From NCBI GenBank assembly GCA_964517215.1, contig CAZFBR010000058.1, positions 1 to 15,929 on the forward strand: 15,929 bases of DNA. Direction: 5' to 3'. Under the pieces are notes generated by a model that saw nothing but the letters and a program-made list of their open reading frames with translations, had not been told where the DNA came from and ran no database searches. Made by a program: the position numbers and the translations under genes. The stretch comes from CAZFBR01 sp035353495 [NCBI: uncultured bacterium] (GTDB lineage: Bacteria; DAOPZR01). Of the stretch, positions 6,953 to 14,300 are shown piece after piece; the stretch's first letter is position 1; each line of letters begins with the position of its first letter.

Positions 6953-7505
6953 CATTGCGCAGGTGTTCGCGCGCGTGCGCGAGATCACCGAACGGTTTGG
7001 CCTGAAGGCGGCCGTGCCGGCAGACGCGGCAACCGCGCCGGCGGCAACGGCGGCGGGCGCAGCGACGACCGGCGGCGAATTTGCCCGGGCCATGGCGGCG
7101 GCGACGGCGCAGGACCCGGCGACGCGCGCGCGCATCGACCGGGCGGTGAGCGCGGCGGCGGAACGCTATCAGATGAATCCCGACCTGATCCGCGCGGTGA
7201 TCGAGGCGGAATCCGGGTTCAATCCCGCGGCGCGGTCCGGTGCGGGGGCGATGGGACTCATGCAACTGATGCCCGGCACGGCGTCGGCATTGGGCGTGGA
7301 TGATCCGTATGCGGTTGAGGAGAATATCGACGGCGGCACGCGCTATCTCAGCCAGATGCTGAGCCGGTTCGGCAGCGTTCCCGAGGCCCTGGCGGCCTAT
7401 AATGCCGGGCCGGGCGCGGTACAGAAGGCGGGCGGCGTACCCGCGTATGCGGAGACGCGGAATTACGTGGCGAAGATCATGCGCCAGTTGGACGGACAGG
7501 CATGA
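6942..7505 (+). CDS. Flagellar SLT-type lytic transglycosylase
   Basis: A 187-residue protein. SLT-family enzymes cleave the MurNAc-GlcNAc bond of peptidoglycan with formation of 1,6-anhydroMurNAc; here the likely use is opening a hole for the rod. Residues 1-20 (IAQVFARVREITERFG) resemble the short N-terminal helix found on transglycosylases in other flagellar operons. An Ala/Thr linker follows to about 60. The SLT fold then shows AVIEAESGFNP with the catalytic Glu90, GAMGLMQLMPGTA at about 104-116, and AAYNAGPG at about 151-158. There is no signal peptide, so export by the flagellar type III system or another route is implied. An in-frame extension upstream to 6885 is rejected because it overlaps fliJ and has no family similarity. 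The stop overlaps the next gene as ATGA. Confidence 0.92.
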   Translation: MNNSIAQVFARVREITERFGLKAAVPADAATAPAATAAGAATTGGEFARAMAAATAQDPATRARIDRAVSAAAERYQMNPDLIRAVIEAESGFNPAARSGAGAMGLMQLMPGTASALGVDDPYAVEENIDGGTRYLSQMLSRFGSVPEALAAYNAGPGAVQKAGGVPAYAETRNYVAKIMRQLDGQA

Positions 7506-8092
7506 ACAAGAAAACGATGGGTGCGTTGCTGCTGTTCCTGGGCGCGGTGGCGACCATGGTCTATGTGTTTGACCGGCTGCAGATCATCGACGCCCGCGCC
7601 CTGGCAATTCCCTATCTGGTGAAAATCCCCGTGGTGCGCACCTGGGTGCAACCGGCGCCGCTGAACGCCGACGCGCTGCTGGCGGAGGAGCGGGCGCTGC
7701 AGCAGGAAGCGCTGGACCTGGCCAATGAAACGCAGCAGGACAGCGCCGCCGATCTTGACCGGCGTGTGGCGGAACTCAAGCAGCAGGAAGAGAATATCCG
7801 CACGGCCCAGGAGATGCTGGACCAGCGGCAGGAAGAAGTGCGCCAGCAGACGGCGGAACGCGAGGCGGAGGAGGCCAGATACAAAAAGCTGGTCGAACTG
7901 TTCAGCAATATGCAACCTGCTGCCGCGGCGAGAATAATGGCAGCCACCGATACGGTGACCGGCGAGCCGCAGGTGGAAGACGAGACGATCATGGCGATTC
8001 TGCAGCGGATGGACCCGGCTTCGGCCGGCTATGTTATGACGTTTATGCCCCCGGAACGGGCAAGCGCGATCGTGCGCAAGCTGGGTCACTGA
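7502..8092 (+). CDS. YlxF/FlbB/MotE-like membrane coiled-coil protein
   Basis: A 196-residue protein with a single N-terminal membrane helix at about 7-24 (GALLLFLGAVATMVYVF). A long Glu/Gln/Arg-rich coiled coil spans about 60-130. The C-terminal MgtE-N-like helical region has the repeated 'M.P..AA.I(M)' pattern: NMQPAAAARIMA, then RMDPASAGYVMTFMPPERAS. This is the layout of B. subtilis YlxF, spirochaete FlbB and MotE, which act next to fliK in the same gene order. FlbB organises the spirochaete motor collar and MotE stabilises MotB in alphaproteobacteria; which role applies here is not visible. An insertion of about 15 acidic residues (TGEPQVEDE) separates the two helical repeats. The start overlaps the transglycosylase stop as ATGA. 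Confidence 0.85.
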   Translation: MNKKTMGALLLFLGAVATMVYVFDRLQIIDARALAIPYLVKIPVVRTWVQPAPLNADALLAEERALQQEALDLANETQQDSAADLDRRVAELKQQEENIRTAQEMLDQRQEEVRQQTAEREAEEARYKKLVELFSNMQPAAAARIMAATDTVTGEPQVEDETIMAILQRMDPASAGYVMTFMPPERASAIVRKLGH

Positions 8093-8123
8093 GCGGGTTC
8101 AGCAGGGCAATAATGCGGTTTAA

Positions 8124-8151
8124 TCAAGTATCGCCGGCCGCTAACCGATAA
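8124..8151 (+). promoter_or_regulatory. Sigma-28-like (FliA/SigD) promoter for fliK
   Basis: ACCGATAA at 8144-8151 differs by one base from the sigma-28 -10 consensus GCCGATAA. TCAA at 8124-8127, one mismatch from TAAA, lies 16 bases upstream, the spacing used by SigD/FliA. The segment is clearly more AT-rich than the genes around it. A transcript would start about 80 bases before the fliK ATG. I saw no comparably good match in the other two spacers of the window. It is a consensus match read by eye and untested. Confidence 0.5.
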
Positions 8152-8239
8152 TTGAAGTAACAAAAACCTGAAGGGAGGTGGCGACCACCAGCGGGCAGTA
8201 CCACAATTGAAGCACAAATACAGGGGAGGTGAACGAAGC
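8150..8239 (+). promoter_or_regulatory. fliK leader with imperfect direct duplication of the RBS segment
   Basis: Two similar segments lie in tandem. The first has AATTGAAG (8150-8157) and GGGAGGTG (8173-8180). The second has AATTGAAG (8205-8212) and GGGAGGTG (8224-8231), and sits 9 bases before the fliK ATG. Between the two anchors both copies have an ACAAA-type A-rich stretch. The upstream GGGAGGTG has no start codon at working distance and is folded into a short hairpin, GGTGG (8177-8181) with CCACC (8185-8189). It looks like a decoy or duplicated ribosome-binding region. Confidence 0.5.
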
Positions 8240-10132
8240 ATGAATGCAGCAATAGTCACAGCACAAACCCAGTCACCGCCTTCTCTTGACAATGGTGCCG
8301 CGCGGGTCGGTCTGCTGCCGGTGAACACCGGTATGACGGACTTCCTGTCGTTGATGATGGACGCGCAGGCATCGGCGCAGCAGCAGCTGTCGCAGCGTGC
8401 AGATGACACCGGACCGGCGGTTACCCCGGCCATGAACGTTCCGTCCGCGTATGAGCAGCCGGCATACCCGAACGCAACGGATGGCTGGCAGGCCCCGGAG
8501 GTGGCGGACGCAACCGAACCGGAACCGCAGGCGGACCAACCGCCGGCGGAACCGGCAGCGGAGACGATGCCGGCGGATACGGCATCGGCAACGCCAGCGA
8601 CAGCAACTGCCGGAGAGGCACAACCGGAACAAAACGCGGCGGCGGAAGCCGGCGTGGATGAAACCGGGGCGCAGGACGACGCGACGGCATCGGTAACTTC
8701 AGCGGCGGCGGCAACGGACCGGGCGGATGACGGGACGGCGCCGGCGGCGGACGAAGAACCGGCGGACGACGCGGCGACCGGCGGGCAGGCGCAGGAAACG
8801 AAACGGGAACACGGCCAGGCGAAACTGCCGGCCGGACCGGAGCTCATCGTGGCCATTGACCGGCAGGCAGCCGGTTCGCAGCAGTCGCCGGCAGTTGCGG
8901 CGGCCGCAACGAACGCTGCCGCGGACAAAGCCGCACGGGTGGACCGAGTCCGGACGGAAGGTGCCGCCGGCGGCACCACCACGGCGGGAACGCCGGCGGC
9001 GGTGACTGCCACGGCGAGCCAGTCGGGCGTCCAGGTCGTTTCCGGCGACAGGCAGCAGGCGCGTCGCACCGGCGGGGCAGCGGCAACAGCCGACCCGGCG
9101 GCGGCACCCATTGTCAATAGCAGCAGCAGCACAACGGCGACCGCGATGCGTGCGGGAGACGCAATGCTGACTGCGGCGCCGGCGAATGCCGGCGAGCGGA
9201 GCAGCGCGGCAGCGTCGGCCGGGCTGGAACGCCCGGTGCGGGCGAGCGCCCCGGTTTCACCGTTTGCTGAATTGTCGGGGACTGCGATCCAGAACCTGTA
9301 TCGCGGGGGGAGCCGAACCGGCAGTGAAAGCCAGGCGGAATCCGGGTCGGGCCGGGATGGCGCGAAGCAGGAAGCGCGGACGGCGCATGGTCCGCAGATC
9401 ACCCTGCTTGACCGGCGCACCGTTGCCACCAGCGGGACCACGACGGCCGCGGAAACGCCGGTTATGGTGCTGGCGGCGCGACCGGAAACGGTGCGCGTTG
9501 CCGCAGCCAATCCGGCAACCACGACGGCGGTGAACAGCGTGGCGGGTACGGCGGCGACCGGCAGCGGAATTGCCGTGAAAGCGGCGGCGGCCGGCAAACC
9601 GGCGGCCACCGCGAAAAACGCCGGCGGTGACAACGCCGGTGCGGGCGCCGGCACGGCCCCGACGGGTGGCAGCACAGCGGCGGCAGCGGCGGACAAGGCC
9701 GCGGCACCGGCGGTGGTCAACCGGACGGAATTTGTGCAGCAACTGCAGGAAATGGCGCGGACGGTGAATGTCACCCTGACCGAGGGCAAGACCGAGGTCA
9801 GCATGCAGCTCCGGCCGGACGAGCTCGGCCGGGTCGACCTGAAGCTGGAAGTCAGCGGCGACACGCTGAATGCGCGGGTGGTGACGGAAACGGCGGCGGC
9901 CAAGGCGGCAATTGAGGAGCATCTGCCGGAACTGCTCGAACAGTTCGCGGCGCAGGGCCTGGAAGTCGGCGCCTTCAGCGTCGAGGTGCGGCAGCAGCCG
10001 CAGCCGGCCGAAGAACGGCAGGATGCAGGCGGCAGCGGGATCACGCAGGACGCGGAGACGGACGCCGACGTTGCGGCGACGGATGCGCGGTGGTACCGGC
10101 ACAGCGACAGCCGGGTGGAATACATTGTGTAG
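8240..10132 (+). CDS. fliK: FliK, hook-length control protein
   Basis: A 630-residue protein. FliK is an exported molecular ruler that measures the hook and switches the export gate (FlhB) to filament substrates. I chose ATG 8240 because GGGGAGGTG (8223-8231) sits just upstream; a TTG at 8207 in the same frame has no ribosome site and its codons run through that Shine-Dalgarno. Residues about 60-490 are low-complexity Ala/Thr/Pro/Glu/Gly, as usual for the ruler region. The C-terminal switch domain (about 500-595) has the hallmark MQLRPDELGRVDLKLEV around Leu524-Pro526, then ARVVTETAAAKAAIEEHLPEL. A 35-residue polar tail ends RVEYIV. It is longer than many FliK proteins (about 400-450), which could fit an unusually large hook subunit. 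flgD follows after 11 bases. Confidence 0.93.
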   Translation: MNAAIVTAQTQSPPSLDNGAARVGLLPVNTGMTDFLSLMMDAQASAQQQLSQRADDTGPAVTPAMNVPSAYEQPAYPNATDGWQAPEVADATEPEPQADQPPAEPAAETMPADTASATPATATAGEAQPEQNAAAEAGVDETGAQDDATASVTSAAAATDRADDGTAPAADEEPADDAATGGQAQETKREHGQAKLPAGPELIVAIDRQAAGSQQSPAVAAAATNAAADKAARVDRVRTEGAAGGTTTAGTPAAVTATASQSGVQVVSGDRQQARRTGGAAATADPAAAPIVNSSSSTTATAMRAGDAMLTAAPANAGERSSAAASAGLERPVRASAPVSPFAELSGTAIQNLYRGGSRTGSESQAESGSGRDGAKQEARTAHGPQITLLDRRTVATSGTTTAAETPVMVLAARPETVRVAAANPATTTAVNSVAGTAATGSGIAVKAAAAGKPAATAKNAGGDNAGAGAGTAPTGGSTAAAAADKAAAPAVVNRTEFVQQLQEMARTVNVTLTEGKTEVSMQLRPDELGRVDLKLEVSGDTLNARVVTETAAAKAAIEEHLPELLEQFAAQGLEVGAFSVEVRQQPQPAEERQDAGGSGITQDAETDADVAATDARWYRHSDSRVEYIV

Positions 10133-10143
10133 GAGGAGCGACC

Positions 10144-10605
10144 ATGAGCACGACCGGAATAACCGCGGCGAACAGCGTTTCCGATCTGGTGACGAAAAGC
10201 AATGCGGCAACCAGCACGCTGTCGAGCGACAAGAACACGCTGGGCAAGGACGCGTTCCTGACCCTGCTGGTGACGGAAATGGAATACCAGGATCCGCTGG
10301 ACCCGATGTCCAACACGGAATCCATCGCGCAGCTGGCGCAGTTCTCCGCGCTGGAGCAGATGGAGAACCTGAACGCCAGCTTCACCAGTTTTGTGAGCGG
10401 GCTGGGGTCGCAGGCGTCCAATGCGCTGGCGCTGAACACGCTGGGCTTTAACGTCACCGGTACGGACAGCGCCGACAAGACGGTGACCGACACGGTGACC
10501 TCGATCACCTACAAGGACGGCGCGGCGGTGCTGAATCTCAAGGGTGGCACGACGATGAACTTCGCCGACGTCACCAAAGTGGAATATCCGGCGACGGCGG
10601 CGTAA
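10144..10605 (+). CDS. flgD: FlgD, hook cap / hook assembly protein (short form)
   Basis: A 153-residue protein. FlgD caps the growing hook and is needed for FlgE polymerisation. ATG 10144 follows GGAGGAG (about 10132-10138). A GTG at 10090 in frame would lie inside fliK and gives an unrelated N-terminus. The cap domain is clear: LGKDAFLTLLVTEMEYQDP, then DPMSNTESIAQLAQFSALEQM at about 49-69. The remaining ~80 residues are short and end TKVEYPATA. They lack the full C-terminal Tudor/Ig-like domains of enterobacterial FlgD (about 230 residues), as in the short FlgD (YlxG) of Bacillus. The next gene begins 2 bases downstream. Confidence 0.95.
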   Translation: MSTTGITAANSVSDLVTKSNAATSTLSSDKNTLGKDAFLTLLVTEMEYQDPLDPMSNTESIAQLAQFSALEQMENLNASFTSFVSGLGSQASNALALNTLGFNVTGTDSADKTVTDTVTSITYKDGAAVLNLKGGTTMNFADVTKVEYPATAA

Positions 10606-10607
10606 CC

Positions 10608-11021
10608 ATGGGCGCACTCTATTTTCCGGGCGCGACGCTGGGGGCCGTCCGGCCCTGGGCGGAAACGCCGGCGGCAACGCCGGCGCCCGCCACCACCGGG
10701 ACCGGCAGCGCACCGGCGACCACGGGCGCCTCGTTCGACGAGGTGCTGCAGCAGGCGGCGCAGCAGCAGGAACTGCAGTTCTCGGGCCATGCGAAGACGC
10801 GGCTGCAGTCGCGCAACCTGGAACTGACGCCGGAACGCATGGAACGGCTGCAGGACGGCGTGGACCAGGCGGCGGCGAAGGGGGCCAAGTCATCGCTGGT
10901 GCTGCTGGACAATCTGGCCCTGGTGGTTTCGGTGCCCAACCGGACCGTGATCACCGCCATGGACTGCCAGCAGCTGAAGAGCAATGTCTTCACCAATATT
11001 GACAGTGCGGTCATCGCCTGA
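10608..11021 (+). CDS. Conserved flagellar operon protein, TIGR02530 type
   Basis: A 137-residue protein of the family known only as 'flagellar operon protein', which lies between flgD and flgE in Bacillota and relatives. Residues about 1-43 are Ala/Thr/Pro-rich. The conserved part starts at ELQFSGHAKTRLQSRNLEL. It continues with ERMERLQDGVDQAAAKGAK and SLVLLDNLALVVSVPNRTVI, and ends NVFTNIDSAVI, all closely following the family pattern. The biochemical role is not established; position suggests hook assembly. There is no obvious Shine-Dalgarno, so translation is probably coupled to flgD. A 314-base spacer follows. Confidence 0.9.
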   Translation: MGALYFPGATLGAVRPWAETPAATPAPATTGTGSAPATTGASFDEVLQQAAQQQELQFSGHAKTRLQSRNLELTPERMERLQDGVDQAAAKGAKSSLVLLDNLALVVSVPNRTVITAMDCQQLKSNVFTNIDSAVIA

Positions 11022-11335
11022 TGACTGCGCGGCAGGGCCGGCATCAACGCCCGGCCACGACCCGCATGGCGGGCCGGGGCGAAGGGTTCAGGGCGTGACC
11101 GGGAAGCGGGAGGTGGCGACGTAACGGGGGAGCGGAAGACGGGGAGCGCGCCGGGCGGAGAGGTCTGACCGGCGGGTACGGGGCTGGACGCGGTCGCCGC
11201 AGGTGCGGTGGCAGCGAAGCCCCTCGTCGTGGTGTCCGGTTACGGACCGCCACACAACGGAACAGTCACGGCAGCAGATGCGGCAGGGAATCCGGCGTAG
11301 ACCGGGTTCCAAACCCTGACGAGGAGGACACGACT
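11022..11335. other. 314-base GC-rich spacer upstream of flgE
   Basis: I find no convincing gene here. Near the upstream stop, GGCCGG (11036-11041) can pair with CCGGCC (11051-11056), and CCCGC (11062-11066) with GCGGG (11070-11074) around an ATG loop. No T run follows. The middle is purine-rich (repeated GGGAG/GCGGGAGG/GGGGGAG). A 12-base word, CGGCAGCAGATG, occurs at 11269-11280 and also at 947-958 in the spacer after fliE, followed in both by GCAGG. A 30-codon GTG frame at 11208-11300 has no ribosome site. No sigma-28 or sigma-54 site was recognised. The Shine-Dalgarno of flgE is AGGAGG at 11322-11327. Confidence 0.5.
11304..11316 (+). promoter_or_regulatory. Small hairpin next to the flgE ribosome-binding site
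   Basis: GGGTT (11304-11308) pairs perfectly with AACCC (11312-11316) around a 3-base loop. It ends 5 bases before the flgE Shine-Dalgarno (AGGAGG, 11322-11327). The stem could modulate mRNA stability or ribosome access for the highly produced hook protein. It is only five base pairs and may be chance. Confidence 0.25.
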
Positions 11336-14300
11336 ATGATGCGGGCAATGTGGTCCGGAGTTTCCGGACTCCAGGCGCACCAAACGGAGCTGGATGTAAT
11401 CGGCAACAATATCGCCAACGTGAATACGGTGGCGTTCAAGAAGTCGGAAGTGATTTTTGAGACGCTGTTGAGCCAGACCGAATCGATCGCGTCGGCCGCC
11501 ACCGACACCATGGGCGGCACGAACGCGGAACAGGTCGGCTTGGGGGTACAGGTGGGGTCGATCAAGGCGATTACGACACAGGGCGAACTGGAAACGACGG
11601 GCAACAACACCGACGTCGCCATCTCCGGCAACGGGTATTTTGTGCTCGCCGGCGCCACCTCGTACAGCTATTTTTACACCCGCAACGGCTCGTTCAACCT
11701 GGACAGCAACGGCAACCTGGTCTCCTCGACCGGGCTCAAGGTCCAGGGGTGGATGGCGGAAAAGGACGCGGTCACCGGCGAGATGACGATCAACTCGTCG
11801 TCGGGTTCGGTTGAGGACATCCAGATCCGCGTGGGGGACACCATCCCGGCGAACGAGACGTCGAACATCGTCTTTTCGGGCAACCTGAACAGCGAGAACG
11901 GGGTCGCCATCGACCCGATCGTGGTCGAATACACCCAGGGCGGGGTGACGCGCAAGGTCCAGCTCACCTTCGAGCACTGCCACCCGACCCTGAACTATTA
12001 CACCTACAAGGCGACGTGGAGCACCAATCCGCCGAACGGCAGTGAAGTGGGTGATGCCGTGATCGATGAGAACACGGGCATCCAGGTGCAGGGGATCATC
12101 GAGCTGGACGCGACCGGCCAGGTGATCGGCAACTACAAGAACACCGATCTCGCCACCAGCGTCAGCGCGGTGCGCAAGGACAGCCTTGACCAGCTCGACG
12201 ACAACAGCAGCATCAAGCTGAGCGCGGTTGAGGCGATCGACAGCGCCAAGCCGCAGGAAGGCATGTACCGCATCCGTTTCGAGGATGAGGACGACCTTAC
12301 CGAGTACACGGTGTACTACAGTGACGACTACGATTACAACAATCCGGGCAACGCCACCTGGGATGCGGTGGGGACCGGCCACACCAACGCCGACCAGACC
12401 TTTGGCACCTATAACATCACCATCAAGGCGGGCGAGTGGCGCGGCACGGCGGTGGCCAATGACGTGATGTATTTCGAAGTGGCGGCGGGCAATGCCAACG
12501 GCGTTCTCGACCTGCCGTCGGAGATTCCGACCGCGGCGGACGACAATCCGCTGCTGACCGCGGACCTGCCGGTTGCGGCGGCAAACAATACCGGGACCGT
12601 CGCGCTGTCCGGGGTGGTGGTCAATGAAACCCAGGCGCAGACGGCGACCACGATCCCGGACACGGCGTCCGACTACACCTTCCGCAACTGGCGCGTGCGG
12701 TTCACCGACGCCACCAACTATGTGGTGGAATGGGCCAATTACGGCAACGCGACTGACCCGACCGCGACCTCCCTCACGGCCGGTCCGGTCAGGACCGCCG
12801 GCATCAACGGCGTGCTCAGCGGCGTGACGGTGGCGGACAGCACCCTGGCCGGGAACTGGACGATCGTCGTTGACAATGCAGACAGCACCCTGTTCACGGT
12901 CACCGACCCCAACGGCAACACCGCGACCGGCCGGACCAACGCGGAGTTCTCGGCGCTGGGGATCACCATCCCGGTGGCCAACTGGACGACGCTGCCGGAC
13001 ACCGCCGACGCCTGGAGCTTCACCACGGCCGATGCCAACACCTGGACGCAGATCGGCGCCGGCACCACCGCGACCGACTTCGTCAGCGCGGCGCACGGCT
13101 TGTATATCAGTTCGGAGAATTTTACCGGGACGGCGACGACGAACGACGTGATCAATTTCAAGGTGAGCTACGCCTCCTCGCCCACCTATAACCGCGATTT
13201 CTTCACCATTGCGGACACGCTGACCCAGTTCGACGCCAATATTGCGGCGGCGGGGGCGAATACCGGCACCGGGGTCCTGTCGGCGGTCGATGTGGCGGGC
13301 ACGGCGCCGGCGGATGCGTGGACGATCACCTTCAATGCCGACGGCACGTACGACATTGTCGGCACAAAGACCGGTCTGATCGGCAATGATATCTCAACCT
13401 CGGAAACCTTCAGCGTCCAGGGGATCGAGATCCAGTCGACCTACTGGTCGGGCACGCCGGCGGCGGGCGACGTCTTCACCTTCAGCACCAGCGAAAACAC
13501 GGTACTGACCGACATCGTGGTGCCGAGCGGCAACGACGAGGCGGAAGCGCTGACCTTCGTGCCCAACACCACCGACGAGAAGATGAACAAGGCGGATGCG
13601 GGCAACCCGGTGACGGCGGAGGTCAAGAGCAAGAGCGCCTATCAGTATGCGACCTCGGTGGTAACCTACGATTCGTTGGGTGCGGCGCACACGCTGACCT
13701 ACTATTTCGAGCGCAAGAGCACCAACGAGTGGATGTGGTCGGTGATGGACCCGACCCCGGAAGACGCGAACGATGTGCAGATGGCGGGCTATGGCCTGCT
13801 CACCTTCAAGGAGGACGGCAGCTACGACTCCTCGAACTCAGTGACGTTTGAGAGCGAGGTCGGCCTGGGCATGGAGAAGCGGCCGGCGAATCTGCAGAAG
13901 GTGATCTATGACCCGGATGTTGACGACGGTGCGCCGCAACCGGAAGAGGGCGCCGGGCGGGTGGAGATTTCGCTTGACTTCACCAAGCTGACCCAGTATG
14001 CAGCGAGCAATGACGGCGAGGTCTACTCGCAGGACGGCTACGGCAAGGGGACGCTGAGCAGTTTCGCGGTGGACAACAACGGCTATGTGGTCGGCCTGTA
14101 CGACAACGGCATGAGCCAGAATATCGCCCAGATCGCACTGGCCAACTTCAACAATCCGGCCGGCCTGCTTGACGTCGGCGGCTCGCTCTTCCGCACCTCG
14201 GGCAACAGCGGGGTGGCGCAGATCGGGGTGGCCACCGTCGGCGGCCGCGGCAAGATGGTGGGCGGTTCGCTGGAACTGTCCAACGTCGACCTGGCGGAGG

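Noticed and set aside
8207-8239. TTG start extending FliK by 11 residues
   Set aside because: There is no Shine-Dalgarno before the TTG, and the extra codons run through the ribosome-binding site of the ATG at 8240.
10090-10143. GTG start extending FlgD by 18 residues
   Set aside because: It lies inside fliK; the ATG at 10144 has GGAGGAG upstream and gives a normal FlgD start.
8086-10893. A 935-codon open frame on the minus strand across fliK and flgD
   Set aside because: The plus-strand frame has a strong ribosome site, a FliK C-terminal domain and a FlgD cap domain. The minus frame is low-complexity Ala/Pro/Ser/Arg and is open only because the sequence is GC rich.
11036-11074. Possible intrinsic terminator after the flagellar operon protein gene
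   Set aside because: Short stems exist but no T run follows, and stems of this size are expected by chance in sequence this GC rich.
11208-11300. 30-codon GTG frame in the spacer before flgE
   Set aside because: The peptide looks plausible in composition, but there is no ribosome site, no overlap with flgE and mixed third-position usage.
11240-13096. A 618-codon minus-strand open frame across the first part of flgE
   Set aside because: It is an Arg/Val/His-rich shadow of flgE without recognisable domains or a ribosome site.
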